Source of the DNA: Phycisphaerales bacterium
GTDB lineage: Bacteria > Planctomycetota > Phycisphaerae > Phycisphaerales > SM1A02
NCBI GenBank assembly: GCA_022446905.1
Contig: JAKVBT010000005.1
Coordinates: 130,181 to 194,180, forward strand
Direction: 5' to 3'
DNA length: 64,000 nt
A program made the position numbers and the translations under genes. Numbering within the stretch: position 1 is the stretch's first letter; each line of letters begins with the position of its first letter. Positions 29,162 to 38,475 of this stretch are shown piece after piece. The notes under the pieces are model-generated. The model did not search any database. It was not told the DNA's origin and saw only the letters and a program-made list of their open reading frames with translations.

Positions 29162-30313
29162 ATGACGGCGCGATTGGCAAGACTGGTGCTCGAAGATGGT
29201 TCGATCTTTCGCGGTGGTGGATGGGGCTCGTCTGGCCGGCAAATTGGCGAGGTTGTCTTCTGCACAGCAATGACGGGCTATCAGGAAGCGTTGACTGATC
29301 CAAGTTATCGCGGGCAGATTTTGGTCTTGACCACTGCTCACGTGGGTAATTACGGCGTATGCGCGGATGATGTGGAGTCAGATTCTCCGCAGGTGGCGGG
29401 ATTTGTCGTGCATGAGGCTGCGCCGCTGCGGTCCAACTGCAGGGCTGATGAGGGCCTGCCCGAGTGGTTGGCACGGCACGGGATCCCTGCGCTCGATGGG
29501 GTGGATACACGGGCGTTGGTCTGTCGCCTTCGCAGTGGCGGGGCAATGCGGGGGGTTTTGGCTGTCGACGATGCGGCTAGTGATGAGGAATTGCATGCCT
29601 TAGTACAGGCCAGTCCTTCCATGTCAGGTCTGGATTTGGCTACGGAGGCCGGGGCAGGAGCTTCTGGTGAACGAACCGAGACGCTGGATGCGTTCTGGCC
29701 GGCACCACCTCTTGTGGATGGTCCGCCCTGTCAGGTGGTAGCCATTGATTGTGGAGCGAAACGAAACATCTACCGTCACTTGGTATCTGCGGGGTGTGCT
29801 GTGCGAGTTGTCCCGCCGACAGTCACGGCCACTGAGATTCGCGCCATGGAACCTGAAGGGGTATTTGTTTCAAACGGTCCTGGTGATCCTGCGGCAGTGG
29901 AGGGTCTTATCGAGACCCTGCGGGAGATTGCAGGAGAGGTGCCTACTTTTGGCATCTGCCTTGGGCATCAACTGCTGGCATTGGCCCTTGGGGCCAAGAC
30001 CTGGAAACTGCCCTTTGGTCATCGAGGAGCGAACCAGCCGGTTCGTGATGTGCAGCGAGGCCGAATCGCCATTACGAGCCAGAATCACGGCTTTTGTGTG
30101 GATGCAGACTCGTTGGAAGCCTGTGGGTGCACAGTGACGCATTGGCATCTCAATGATGGCACGGTCGCTGGGTTCCGCCATCAATCCAAACCAATCATGG
30201 GGGTCCAATTCCACCCCGAGGCCTCTCCGGGCCCGCATGAGGCTGCAGACCTCTTCGGCCAGTTCGTCGAATCGATGCATCTTGCCCGCTCGAATGCCGT
30301 TGCAGGCCGCTGA
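29162..30313 (+). CDS. carA: Carbamoyl-phosphate synthase small subunit
   Basis: LVLEDGSIFRGGGWG...GEVVFCTAMTGYQEALTDPSYRGQ; GATase triad region FGICLGHQLLALALGAKTWKLPFGHRGANQPV; VQFHPEASPGPHEA. Confidence 0.94.
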   Translation: MTARLARLVLEDGSIFRGGGWGSSGRQIGEVVFCTAMTGYQEALTDPSYRGQILVLTTAHVGNYGVCADDVESDSPQVAGFVVHEAAPLRSNCRADEGLPEWLARHGIPALDGVDTRALVCRLRSGGAMRGVLAVDDAASDEELHALVQASPSMSGLDLATEAGAGASGERTETLDAFWPAPPLVDGPPCQVVAIDCGAKRNIYRHLVSAGCAVRVVPPTVTATEIRAMEPEGVFVSNGPGDPAAVEGLIETLREIAGEVPTFGICLGHQLLALALGAKTWKLPFGHRGANQPVRDVQRGRIAITSQNHGFCVDADSLEACGCTVTHWHLNDGTVAGFRHQSKPIMGVQFHPEASPGPHEAADLFGQFVESMHLARSNAVAGR

Positions 30314-30470
30314 TCGGTCGTTTAGGGTATCGATCTCATAGTCCGCCATGCCCACAGGATGTGGCTTGGAGGGCATGAGCACACATGTCCATCGTTCGTG
30401 GACATCGTGGGGAATACCGCTGTTGTCTGTCATTGCAGGCATCAGCTTTGAGCGAGTGTGGAGAGCACTT

Positions 30471-33383
30471 ATGAATGGTCGCCTGATCAGGCGGAACGCA
30501 AGTTGGGTTCTTCTGTTGGTCTTCTGTGTTTCGCCCATGGCGATGCCAGTGCACGCCGCAGATGATGATGGCAGCGGATCGTCAAGTGAAGCGCAAGTTG
30601 ATCAGGCCACCGAGTTGGCCGCCAAAGTCAACGCGCTGATTCTGTCAGCTCGAAGGATGGAATCTCAGGCCCGTTGGCGTGACGCCGCCGACGAGTTTGC
30701 CCAAGCGCTCAAGCTCATGCCTGACAACGAAGCAGCCAAGCGTGGGTATCAGCAAGCCATGGCAATGCTTGACGATGGCTCGATGCTTTCAAACGCTCCG
30801 GCAAAGGGTGTTCTAAGTGTTCAACAGAGACTCGATGAACAGCGTCAACGTGCGCAACTTGAGTTTCAAGAGAGTTATCAGCGTGGCCAAGAGTTGCTCG
30901 GTCAGCAGGACTACGAGGGCGCACAATTAGCAGTGCTCTCGGCGCAGATCAAACTGCGGCAGGATCGTCAGTATTTGGATCAGGCTGAATTGGATGAGAT
31001 GTCACGGCAGGCAGAAGACCTGTTGTCGCTGATTCATGAGCGACGGATGGCTTGGGAGCAGGTCAAGGAAACCGCGGCCCGTCAGGAAGCAGTTTCAAGT
31101 CGCTTGAATCAGCAGTCCAAGCAGGATGCCGAGAAGGCACGCATCATCCGTGAGAACCTGATTCGGATTCAAGAACTCCAGAGAGAACTCCGCTATGAGG
31201 CGGCTCTCAAACACGTGGACCAGATCCTATTTGTTGATCCAATCAATCCAGCAGCGCTGGCGCTTCGCGATGTATTGCGTGCAAACATGATTTATCGCGA
31301 GTACAACGATGAGCAGCGTGAGAAGGAGTTTGGCTTCTCAAAGCAAACGCTGGAGATTCAGCAGTCACTCACGCTCCCTGGGAAAAATATTAGTGGTCCT
31401 GGCGATAAGTCAGTCAGTGGTCTCTTGACCTACCCATCTGACTGGCCAGCGATCACCCAGCGCCGACGAGGTAGCTGGCCTGAGCCGACATCTGCCCGCT
31501 TCTCGCTCCCGCAACGCGATCAGTTTGTACTTGAGAAGCTCAACTCAATTGATCTGCCCATTGACTTCCCTGAAACGACAACCTTTGAGCAGGCGCTTGA
31601 TTTTCTTGAACAGGTCTCTGACGTCAAGATCTATACCGATTGGAACGGACTCAAAGATCTGGGGATTACCCGCGAGAGCACCTTGCAGTTGAATCTTGCC
31701 GATCAGCGGCTGACGGTCGTCTTTGATCGCCTCATGGAGCAGGTTGGTGGGGAAGATGCGCATCCTCATTGGGACGTCCAGGATGGCATGCTCTTAGTCG
31801 CCACGAAGGAGGCGCTCCAAAAGCGGACCGTGCTCTGGGTCTACGACATTCGTGACCTCATCATGCCAATCCCAGACTACCTCGATCCGCCCAACCTGAA
31901 TCTCGGCGGCGGCGGCGGGGGGGGGGGCGGCGGTGCGGGCGGTGGCGGCGGTGGTGGCGGTGGCTTCGGCGGCGGCGGTAGCGGCGGCGGCATGGGCGGC
32001 GGCGGCGGTGGCGGTGGTGGCGGCAACCAAGGCGGCATCTATGGCGAGTTTGCTGAAGATGAAGGCGCTCTGCTTGAGACTTTGCTTGACCTGATTCGCC
32101 GGAATGTAGATCGTCCGAGTTGGGAGGTAGAAGGTGGCGATGTGGGGTACATCAGCTCCTTCAATCGCAACTTGGTGATCAAGCAAACCCAACAGAATCA
32201 TGTTGAGATCGGCCGTCTGCTGGAAATGCTGCGTGAAGCGCGGTCGGTCATGATCAGCGTCGAAGCACGCTTCTTGCGTGTGGAAACCGATTGGTTTGAG
32301 GAAATTGGCGTTGATTTGGATCTGTACTTCAGCACCAATAGTGCACTGCGTGACCAGGCAATGGGGCCCAATGGGGCAGACCCCAACGGCCGTCTGAGTG
32401 ACTTCTTTAATACCGATGGCACACTCAAGGATGCCTTGATCTACGGAACTATCAATCAGTTGGATGCCAATGGCAACCTCATTGCACCTGCCAACACAGT
32501 CAACTCTGGCGTGACGACTGGCTTTGCTGCTGGCGGGGCGATTGACTATTTGGTGAACAGGCCAAATGTCGGCCCAGTCATTCGCCAGACCAGTGGTTGG
32601 AGCCCTATTGGTGTCGTGAACAACAGTCTCAGTATGGTTGAGGGGATTGCCAAGGGTGGAGCGACTGGCTTTGGTCAGGACATCCTGAACTCCTATTCAC
32701 CGGCGATGTCTTTTGGGCTGCGATACTTGGATGACATTCAGGTTGATCTCCTCGTCAAGGCAACGCAGGCTGATGAACGCACCATCGAGTTGTCCGCGCC
32801 AAGATTGACCTTCTTCAATGGACAAAGTGCGTGGATTGCCATTACCGAGGCGGAGGCTTATGTACAGAGTCTGCAAGGTGTTGCTGGTGATGGCTCCGGA
32901 CTGTTTACGCCTGTGCCTGGCATTCTCAATACCGGCATCATGTTGTTCTTGAAAGGTGCAGCATCGGCGGATCGACGGTACGTCACACTCAATGTGAACT
33001 TCCAGAAATCGGAACTCAAGACCTTCAATTCTGGCTTTGCGACCGGTGCTGCTGGCGGCGGCTTTGGCGGCGGTGCGGATCCATTTGTCGGAATCATTGA
33101 TCTTCCAGCAGTCAATATTCAACAGTTGCGAGTGACCACATCGATTCCCGATCGTGGTACTGCGATGCTTGGTGGTCAGCGAACCACCGAAGAGTATGAG
33201 ACTGAGGCCGGCGTTCCCGTTCTGTCCAAGATTCCATATCTCAATCGGTTCTTCGCCAATCGCATCACAGCGACATCTGAGAGTTCGCTCTTGATTCTCC
33301 TCCGCCCGGAGATCATTCTCCAGCACGAGAGTGAGGAGCAGTTGTTCCTGTCCGAGAGTGCCAATCTTGGCATGGCTCGCTGA
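30471..33383 (+). CDS. Secretin-family protein (GspD/PilQ-like) with internal poly-Gly region
   Basis: Signal peptide, N-terminal TPR-like helical repeats, STN-like segment (FEQALDFLEQVSDVKIYTDW), poly-Gly tract, C-terminal secretin domain (VLSKIPYLNRFFANRITATSESSLLILLRPEII). Start may be 30348 or 30471. Confidence 0.85.
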   Translation: MNGRLIRRNASWVLLLVFCVSPMAMPVHAADDDGSGSSSEAQVDQATELAAKVNALILSARRMESQARWRDAADEFAQALKLMPDNEAAKRGYQQAMAMLDDGSMLSNAPAKGVLSVQQRLDEQRQRAQLEFQESYQRGQELLGQQDYEGAQLAVLSAQIKLRQDRQYLDQAELDEMSRQAEDLLSLIHERRMAWEQVKETAARQEAVSSRLNQQSKQDAEKARIIRENLIRIQELQRELRYEAALKHVDQILFVDPINPAALALRDVLRANMIYREYNDEQREKEFGFSKQTLEIQQSLTLPGKNISGPGDKSVSGLLTYPSDWPAITQRRRGSWPEPTSARFSLPQRDQFVLEKLNSIDLPIDFPETTTFEQALDFLEQVSDVKIYTDWNGLKDLGITRESTLQLNLADQRLTVVFDRLMEQVGGEDAHPHWDVQDGMLLVATKEALQKRTVLWVYDIRDLIMPIPDYLDPPNLNLGGGGGGGGGGAGGGGGGGGGFGGGGSGGGMGGGGGGGGGGNQGGIYGEFAEDEGALLETLLDLIRRNVDRPSWEVEGGDVGYISSFNRNLVIKQTQQNHVEIGRLLEMLREARSVMISVEARFLRVETDWFEEIGVDLDLYFSTNSALRDQAMGPNGADPNGRLSDFFNTDGTLKDALIYGTINQLDANGNLIAPANTVNSGVTTGFAAGGAIDYLVNRPNVGPVIRQTSGWSPIGVVNNSLSMVEGIAKGGATGFGQDILNSYSPAMSFGLRYLDDIQVDLLVKATQADERTIELSAPRLTFFNGQSAWIAITEAEAYVQSLQGVAGDGSGLFTPVPGILNTGIMLFLKGAASADRRYVTLNVNFQKSELKTFNSGFATGAAGGGFGGGADPFVGIIDLPAVNIQQLRVTTSIPDRGTAMLGGQRTTEEYETEAGVPVLSKIPYLNRFFANRITATSESSLLILLRPEIILQHESEEQLFLSESANLGMAR
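31905..32036 (+). repeat. GGC/GGT-rich low-complexity tract encoding ~44-codon poly-Gly linker, including a G11 homopolymer (31917-31927)
   Basis: Direct reading: GGCGGCGGCGGCGGGGGGGGGGGCGGCGGT...; in frame with the secretin CDS. Confidence 0.95.
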
Positions 33384-33411
33384 CCGTCATCCCCTCAGGA
33401 GTTGACCCGGC

Positions 33412-33780
33412 ATGGCTGGATCGTCGCATATTCGATCTCGGACTTCAGATGGCATCATCGAAGCAGAATTGCTTGACCAGCACATTCTCGACGAAGTTGT
33501 GATTCGAGAGATTGGGCAGTCGCTTACAGATCTTGTGGATGCCGGTGGTGATTCCGTGGATGTGGTTGTGGACTTCTCTCAGGTCGCGCATCTCTCATCA
33601 TCAGCCTTGGGCATGCTCATCACACTGAATTCACGTGTGCAAGAGCGTGGTGGCCGGCTCATGCTGACTCATATCTCGGAACCCATTGGCGAGGTGTTTC
33701 GGATTACTCGTCTTGACCGGGTGTTGGAGATCCATGACACCGTTGTGGATGCTCGGGCGGAACTTCGTGGGGATTCTTGA
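33412..33780 (+). CDS. STAS-domain anti-sigma factor antagonist
   Basis: 122 aa; VDVVVDFSQVAHLSSSALGMLITLNSRVQERGGRLMLTHISEPIGEVFRITRLDRVLEIHDT. Confidence 0.88.
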   Translation: MAGSSHIRSRTSDGIIEAELLDQHILDEVVIREIGQSLTDLVDAGGDSVDVVVDFSQVAHLSSSALGMLITLNSRVQERGGRLMLTHISEPIGEVFRITRLDRVLEIHDTVVDARAELRGDS

Positions 33781-34262
33781 AGGGGCCACCCCGCGTGGGA
33801 TCTGAATCGAACAGATCGATGAAGTGGCAACGATCCTGGCATGTGTCAGGTACACATCAGGCCTGTGGCAATATTGTGGCCGAGGTATGTCAGGCGATCG
33901 AGTCCCATGGGCATGCAGAGGTCGTCGTTTTTGCCGTTCGGCTGGCCTTGGAAGAAGCGTTGGCCAATGCCATTCGCCATGGGCATCAGGGTGATGAGTC
34001 GATGCAACTTGGCGTGGAGGCAGCGGTCGATGCGGAGTGCATCGACCTGATTGTCTGTGATGAGGGGCGTGGATTTGATCCGCATTGTGTGCCTGATCCA
34101 ACTCGGGATGAAAATCTCATGATTGCTTCAGGCAGAGGGCTGGCCCTGATGCGCGCATTTATGTCTGACGTCCATATCGATCCACCAGGAAACCGCATCG
34201 TCATGCGTTATGACATTCATTCGCCTCCGCCTCAGGCAGAGGGCGGTCACACCACCGTTTGA
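33777..34262 (+). CDS. RsbW/SpoIIAB-like serine kinase / anti-sigma factor (HATPase)
   Basis: RLALEEALANAIRHGH (N-box), VCDEGRGFDP, GRGLALMRAFMSDV; true start may be TTG 33777 or ATG 33819. Confidence 0.85.
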   Translation: MKGPPRVGSESNRSMKWQRSWHVSGTHQACGNIVAEVCQAIESHGHAEVVVFAVRLALEEALANAIRHGHQGDESMQLGVEAAVDAECIDLIVCDEGRGFDPHCVPDPTRDENLMIASGRGLALMRAFMSDVHIDPPGNRIVMRYDIHSPPPQAEGGHTTV

Positions 34263-34294
34263 ATCTGCGTTTCGGTAGGCAACTGCGATAGTCT

Positions 34295-36148
34295 GTGTCG
34301 ATGCACACCGCCACGGAAGGCACAGTTGCACATGGGCAATGCGTTCTTGGCGTGGTACGTCGCGTTTGGGGCTGGCCTGCCCTTCGTGAAGGACAGCAGG
34401 AAACCATTGGGGCCGCACTGGCACACCAAGACTCGCTTGTGGTTATGCCAACCGGAAGTGGCAAGTCTTTGTGCTATCAGGTTCCGCCGCTACTTGATCA
34501 ATCATTGACGGTGGTCGTATCGCCTTTGATTGCGCTGATGAAGGACCAAGTCGATGGCCTGCAAGCAGCGGGAGTGGCTGCTGGTGCCCTCTATGCCACT
34601 CAGGATCGGGCTGCGCAACAGCACATCTTTGGGCAACTGCGTGAGGGCACTTTGCGTTTGCTTTATGTCACCCCCGAGCGTTTGCTTCACCGATCTTTCG
34701 TCTGTCGATTGCAGGGATGGGGACCAACGCGTTTGGTGGTTGATGAGGCGCACTGCATTAGTCAATGGGGGCACGACTTTCGTCCGGAGTATCGTCGGCT
34801 GGCTGATCTGCGGTCATGGCTGCCAGATGCATCGTGGCATGCCTGTACTGCCACGGCCACCAAGCGTGTTCAGGGGGACATCATCGAGCAACTCGGACTC
34901 GAGGATCCATGGGTATATGTAGGGGCGTTTGACCGCCCAAATCTGACCTACCGCGTGATGCCACGGGCAGATGTCACCAGGCAAGTCTGTGGGGTACTCC
35001 AGCAATACCGAGGCCAAGCGGCCATCGTCTATTGCGCTACCCGTCGGCAGACCGAATCACTTGCCGCAACGCTTCGCAGTCGTGGCTGCGCGGCGCAGTC
35101 CTATCACGCGGGGCTTGAACCACATGCGCGGTCAAGGGTGCAAGAGTCGTTTGCGACAGAGCAGATCGATGTTGTGGTTGCGACGGTCGCCTTTGGCATG
35201 GGTATTGATCGATCGGATGTGCGGTGCATTGTCCACACCTCCATGCCAGACAGTCTTGAGCGTTATCAGCAAGAGACCGGTCGAGCTGGCCGTGATGGTC
35301 TGCCGGCTGAATGTGTGCTGTTCTACTCGGGTGGTGATGCTGTGCGATGGAATCAGCTTCAGCAAAGTGAAGATGCAGGCTCGATTGAGTTGTCACGTCG
35401 TCACATGGTTGATGCCATGCAGGCATTTTGTGGAGGGGCTGGGTGTCGACGCCAAGTATTGGCCAGCCACTTTGGACACGCAGTGCCGAGTAAGCCGTGT
35501 CATGCCTGCGATGTCTGTCTTGGCGAAGTTGAGTTCATGCCCGACGGCGACATTGTGGCCCAAAAAGTGCTGTCGGCTGTAGCTCGCACCGGTCAGCAAT
35601 ATGGACTCGGTTATGTGGTCGACGTGCTGCGTGGAACTGGAGCAGAGCGGGCCGCCACTCGTGGGCATGTGGGCCTCGCTGTCTTCGGTCTGCTTGGTCA
35701 TCATTCCAAGCAGGTTGTCACCCACATTGTTTGGCAGCTTGTGCATCAAGGTCTGTTAATCCGCGTAGGCCACGAGTACCCAGTGCTCCATCTGACAGAC
35801 CTAGGGTTAGCAGTCATGCGTGGTGTGCAATCGGTGTCCTTGTTTGCGCCACCGAGAAAGCCTCGGCAGATCACGGCAGCTGAGGCTGATTCCTGGGTGG
35901 GCGTCGATCGCGATCTTTATGAAGCACTCCGGGCACTGCGTCGTGGACTGGCTCAGGAACGCGGTGTGCCGGCATACGTCATTTTCGGTGATGGCACGCT
36001 GCGGTCCATGGCGACACACAAGCCTCCCACTCTGGCTGCCATGATGGAGATCAAGGGTGTGGGGGAGAAGAAACTGGAGATCTGGGGCGAACGCTTCCTC
36101 CATACCATTGGGCAATGGGTTCAATCTCAGGATTCAATCTCCGATTGA
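34295..36148 (+). CDS. recQ: ATP-dependent DNA helicase RecQ
   Basis: VVMPTGSGKSLCYQVPPL, VVSPLIALMKDQVDGL, VDEAHCISQWGHDFRPEYRRL, QETGRAGRDGLPAECVLFY, C-terminal HRDC-like segment. Confidence 0.93.
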   Translation: MSMHTATEGTVAHGQCVLGVVRRVWGWPALREGQQETIGAALAHQDSLVVMPTGSGKSLCYQVPPLLDQSLTVVVSPLIALMKDQVDGLQAAGVAAGALYATQDRAAQQHIFGQLREGTLRLLYVTPERLLHRSFVCRLQGWGPTRLVVDEAHCISQWGHDFRPEYRRLADLRSWLPDASWHACTATATKRVQGDIIEQLGLEDPWVYVGAFDRPNLTYRVMPRADVTRQVCGVLQQYRGQAAIVYCATRRQTESLAATLRSRGCAAQSYHAGLEPHARSRVQESFATEQIDVVVATVAFGMGIDRSDVRCIVHTSMPDSLERYQQETGRAGRDGLPAECVLFYSGGDAVRWNQLQQSEDAGSIELSRRHMVDAMQAFCGGAGCRRQVLASHFGHAVPSKPCHACDVCLGEVEFMPDGDIVAQKVLSAVARTGQQYGLGYVVDVLRGTGAERAATRGHVGLAVFGLLGHHSKQVVTHIVWQLVHQGLLIRVGHEYPVLHLTDLGLAVMRGVQSVSLFAPPRKPRQITAAEADSWVGVDRDLYEALRALRRGLAQERGVPAYVIFGDGTLRSMATHKPPTLAAMMEIKGVGEKKLEIWGERFLHTIGQWVQSQDSISD

Positions 36149-36194
36149 GCGGTCCTGACTTGCATCCACCGCCCTTTTAGGGTCGTATGGAGTA

Positions 36195-37874
36195 TTGCAG
36201 GCCATGCCGGTCTGGAGAGGAAGTTCCATGAGTTCGCAATTTCGCATGTTGAGCCTCGCTTGTGCTGCAGTGGTGTATTTCGTCTTGGCCGCAGGGGTCA
36301 AGGCGGCTGAGCCGCTGCTGATTGATGGGACCTTGGTATTTCCGGAGGGGTTGGCGGTCCCCAAGGACATGACGCCGATCGAAAGTCGCTTTATTCAGGA
36401 GCACCCACTCGGGGCTGTTCGTGGAGCAACCCCGCCACCTCCCACGGCTGATGTGCGTTGTGCTAGTGAATACGAATCCATGGGTGGCATTCTGCTGGCT
36501 TATGAAGGTGGAAGTAGTTTTACCAGCATCATTCGTCAGATGGCCGTTGCAATCACGACTATTGGCGAAGCCAATGTCTATATCGCCTGTGACAGCAACA
36601 GTGAGGCGAACAGTGTGCGTTCTTCATTGGCATCTCAAGGCGCGGATATGGACCGAGTTATTACAGTCGTTCGTAACACGGATACAGTGTGGATTCGTGA
36701 CTATGGGCCACGCTACGCCTACGTGGGGGAAGGTGAAAACGCGTGTCGTGTGATTATCGATCATGTCTACAATCGCCCCCGGCCGAATGACGATGCGTAC
36801 TCATCTTATTTTCGGAATGTTGTTGATCATGGGTACTACCAGCATGATCTGATTCATGGTGGTGGCAACTATCACGTGAACTCAACTGGCATAGCAGCTG
36901 CGACCGAACTTATTGTGGATGAAAATCCAGGTATGAGTGAGGCTCAGATTGTTGAGGTCTGGCGTCAGTATCAGAATGTCGAGACCTATATCCATGATGC
37001 ATTTCCAACATCAGTTGATGCAACGCAGCACATCGACATGTGGATGCAGATTGTCGGTGATGAGTCAATCATCATCAGTGACTGGCCAAACAGCTCGGGC
37101 AGTACCCAAGACCAGATCTGTGATGCTGCAGCAAACTACTACGCGGCTCTTGGCTGGACTGTCCATCGCACTCCTGCGTTCGCTAGTGGATGGACCCACT
37201 ATACGTACACCAACATGGTGCTCTGCAATGGTCTTGTCTTGCTCCCGGAGTACAACGACATCAGTAACACCTACGACAATCAGGCATTGGCAGCCGTCCA
37301 GAGCGCGATGCCCGATCGACAGATCGTGCAGATTGTCTGTGACAATTTGGCATACTCGGCTGGAGTGATGCATTGCATTACGATGCATATGCCAAGCCAC
37401 GCAGGAGGCATCTATCCCTCGAGCCATGTGCTATCGCCAACTGGTGGTGCATATGAGCCTGGCGATTTTGTTGCAGTGACGTGGTTATCTGATGATGATC
37501 AGCACGACGTTGTCAGTGTGGACATCGAGTTGTCAGTCGATGGTGGTGCTTCTTGGACTAAGCAGGTCGAAGCGACGCCCGATGATGGGAATTGGACCTG
37601 GACTGTGCCAGATGTAGCAGCTCAATCGGCCACTTTGCGTGTGTTGGCGCGGGATGGTGATGGGAATGTGGGTGGGGGGTCCAGCAATCCCTTTGTCATC
37701 AATGGCACGGCCGTCCCCGGCGATTGTGATGGGGATGGTGTGTGTGACGTCAACGACATTCTGATTCTGATTGGGTCGTGGGGGCCGTGTCCTGGCTGTC
37801 CAGCAGATCTCAATAGTGACGGAGTGGTCGATGTAAATGACGTGCTCTTAATACTGAGCTACTACCAACTCTGA
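36195..37874 (+). CDS. Secreted agmatine deiminase / peptidylarginine deiminase-like enzyme with C-terminal dockerin-like repeat
   Basis: N-terminal signal; guanidino-modifying enzyme motifs WIRDYGP, HGGGNYHVN, HIDMWMQI, SAGVMHCITMHMP; two Ca-binding-like loops at the C-terminus (DCDGDGVCDVNDILILIGSWG / DLNSDGVVDVNDVLLILSYY). Confidence 0.85.
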   Translation: MQAMPVWRGSSMSSQFRMLSLACAAVVYFVLAAGVKAAEPLLIDGTLVFPEGLAVPKDMTPIESRFIQEHPLGAVRGATPPPPTADVRCASEYESMGGILLAYEGGSSFTSIIRQMAVAITTIGEANVYIACDSNSEANSVRSSLASQGADMDRVITVVRNTDTVWIRDYGPRYAYVGEGENACRVIIDHVYNRPRPNDDAYSSYFRNVVDHGYYQHDLIHGGGNYHVNSTGIAAATELIVDENPGMSEAQIVEVWRQYQNVETYIHDAFPTSVDATQHIDMWMQIVGDESIIISDWPNSSGSTQDQICDAAANYYAALGWTVHRTPAFASGWTHYTYTNMVLCNGLVLLPEYNDISNTYDNQALAAVQSAMPDRQIVQIVCDNLAYSAGVMHCITMHMPSHAGGIYPSSHVLSPTGGAYEPGDFVAVTWLSDDDQHDVVSVDIELSVDGGASWTKQVEATPDDGNWTWTVPDVAAQSATLRVLARDGDGNVGGGSSNPFVINGTAVPGDCDGDGVCDVNDILILIGSWGPCPGCPADLNSDGVVDVNDVLLILSYYQL

Positions 37875-38342
37875 TCATTCGACGATCTCGATGATCTCAA
37901 AGGTCTTGTCGCCTATTGGCAGGTCGACATGGATTTTTTCACCGACCTTTGCCTTGAACAGCGACTGTCCGAGATTTGATCCGCTGGTGACCTCGACATA
38001 GTCCATGTCAAATCGCCCGGAGGACTCGCCAACGAGTTTGTACAACTCTTCCTCGTCTGTGTCGACATCTCGTAATTTGACGATGCTGCCCAGAAAGACG
38101 AGGTCTTCTGGGATCTCGCTCGAATCAGCAACGACGGCGTTGGCGAGTTTCTCCTTGATCAGATCCATCTTGGCCTGATTCATGGCCTTCTCTTCTCGAG
38201 CGGCGTGATATTCGGCATTTTCACGGAGGTCACCCATCTCGCGTGCACGAGCAATCCGCTCTGTGATGACGGTATCGGCAGAGAGACGTTCCTTGAGTTC
38301 CGCCTGCAAACGTGCTTGATCGTCCCCTGTGATGTATTCCAT
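37875..38342 (-). CDS. greA: Transcription elongation factor GreA
   Basis: RIARAREMGDLRENAEYHAAREEKAMNQAKMDLIKEKLANA; SGSNLGQSLFKAKVGEKIHVDLPIGDKTFEIIEI; SD GGAGG on the minus strand just upstream of ATG. Confidence 0.93.
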   Translation of the reverse strand: MEYITGDDQARLQAELKERLSADTVITERIARAREMGDLRENAEYHAAREEKAMNQAKMDLIKEKLANAVVADSSEIPEDLVFLGSIVKLRDVDTDEEELYKLVGESSGRFDMDYVEVTSGSNLGQSLFKAKVGEKIHVDLPIGDKTFEIIEIVE

Positions 38343-38363
38343 CAGCGCCTCCAAAAAAGGATT

Positions 38364-38383
38364 CGTCCCGAGCGATCGGGACG
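38364..38383 (-). promoter_or_regulatory. Leader hairpin plus U-run between upstream gene and greA
   Basis: Perfect 8-bp stem CGTCCCGA-TCGC-TCGGGACG (minus strand) followed by AATCC then T6 (38353-38358), immediately before the greA SD. Confidence 0.5.
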
Positions 38384-38475
38384 ATGATGTGATGAGTGTG
38401 GCGAAGGAAGCCTGATCCGTCAAGGCACAGCACTCAAAAGAACTGATTCGGGCCAATCAAAGGCGGTTTTTCTCG

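Noticed and set aside
34295-36148. RecQ as part of a defence island
   Set aside because: Canonical RecQ with HRDC; flanked by a STAS/HATPase pair and a secreted deiminase, no defence-associated partners.
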